From contig JAFAWJ010000623.1 in the NCBI GenBank assembly GCA_019242065.1, positions 1 to 5,845 on the forward strand: DNA of 5,845 bases, read 5' to 3'. Shown here piece after piece: positions 5,571-5,845 of the stretch. Both the position numbers and the translations under genes were made by a program. The stretch is from Chloroflexota bacterium (GTDB taxonomy: Bacteria > Chloroflexota > UBA6077 > CF-72). Within the stretch, counting starts at the first letter, position 1. Every line of letters begins with the position of its first letter. The notes under the pieces were generated by a model. It saw nothing but the letters and a program-made list of their open reading frames with translations, was not told the DNA's origin and did no database searches.

Positions 5571-5845
5571 GCTCGCAGAACGTCGATCGGGGGAAAGCTT
5601 CCCATGAGCACGGGCGCGGGGTCGGTGCCCACCACGTCCTTGAGCATGCCCGCATACACCGAGCGGAAATCCGCGCTCATCTTCAGATTGCCGTCACTAT
5701 CCAGGTCGCCCAGCGACGGGTACGTCCCGTATAGCCCGCCCTGGACCTTGTTGCCAATGATGAACATCGGCTCCGCCGTCCCGTGGTCCGTGCCATTCGA
5801 CCCGTTCTGCTTCACGCGTCGACCGAACTCAGAAAACGTCATGAT
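5567..5845 (-). CDS. DUF1501 family protein, C-terminal fragment (continues past window edge)
   Basis: The last 92 residues of a larger protein are present; the frame is open at the right edge, so the true start lies outside. The fragment matches the end of DUF1501 proteins. TFSEFGRR is followed by GTDHGTAEPMFIIG, GGLYGTYPSLGDLDSDGN, the DFRSVYAGMLKD helix and a terminal PVLMGSFPPIDVL. DUF1501 proteins are distant members of the alkaline phosphatase/sulfatase superfamily. They usually carry a twin-arginine signal at the N-terminus, and the His of GTDHG corresponds to a metal-site residue in that superfamily. Their biochemical function is not established. They often neighbour DUF1800 genes, which would lie beyond this window. 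The stop codon overlaps the cupredoxin GTG start, placing the two in one transcriptional unit with DUF1501 first. Confidence 0.9.
   Translation of the reverse strand: MMTFSEFGRRVKQNGSNGTDHGTAEPMFIIGNKVQGGLYGTYPSLGDLDSDGNLKMSADFRSVYAGMLKDVVGTDPAPVLMGSFPPIDVLRA

Noticed and set aside
5179..5655. Second minus-strand frame overlapping the cupredoxin and the DUF1501 end
   Set aside because: It has no copper ligands or DUF1501 motifs in frame and Arg/Pro-rich composition, which marks a shadow frame.

Overview
This is a dense, GC-rich bacterial window (roughly two thirds G+C by eye). It holds seven protein-coding genes, two of them cut by the window edges, with almost no intergenic DNA. Gene content and sequence style suggest a Chloroflexota-type bacterium. 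The hints are a secreted Pro/Thr-rich protein with an Ig-like C-terminus, a UPF0173-like metallo-hydrolase, a DUF1501 protein beside a small secreted cupredoxin, and frequent GTG/TTG starts without strong Shine-Dalgarno motifs. This assignment is inference; no RNA marker gene is present.

Layout. (1) 2-598 (+) is the 3' end of a surface or secreted protein with a Thr/Pro-rich linker and an Ig-like terminal domain. (2) 576-1268 (-) is a metallo-beta-lactamase-fold protein that meets gene 1 tail to tail with overlapping ends. (3) A 58-base gap at 1269-1326 separates the divergent starts of genes 2 and 4 and is the most likely place for promoters. (4) A co-directional plus-strand run follows: a secreted S41-family peptidase (1327-2706), a hotdog acyl-CoA thioesterase starting inside the peptidase stop codon (2703-3182), a GNAT acetyltransferase (from 3193) with an apparent frameshift near its 3' end, and a PLP-dependent Cys/Met-metabolism enzyme (3957-5153). 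(5) On the minus strand from the right edge come the C-terminal end of a DUF1501 protein (5567 to the edge) and a secreted type 1 copper protein (5136-5570), also joined by a GTGA stop/start overlap. The copper protein's 3' end overlaps that of the PLP enzyme.

The plus-strand run looks like an operon of mixed function (cell-envelope proteolysis, acyl-CoA hydrolysis, acetyl transfer, sulfur amino acid metabolism) rather than one pathway. The DUF1501-cupredoxin pair is the most coherent functional unit, probably an exported protein with its own copper electron carrier or copper-site partner. I see no tRNA, rRNA, CRISPR array, insertion sequence or phage-like element. I do not see a clearly new multi-gene system. 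The points most worth checking are the frameshift, the S41 protein lacking its catalytic lysine, the degenerate metal motif in the MBL protein, and the coupled DUF1501-cupredoxin pair.
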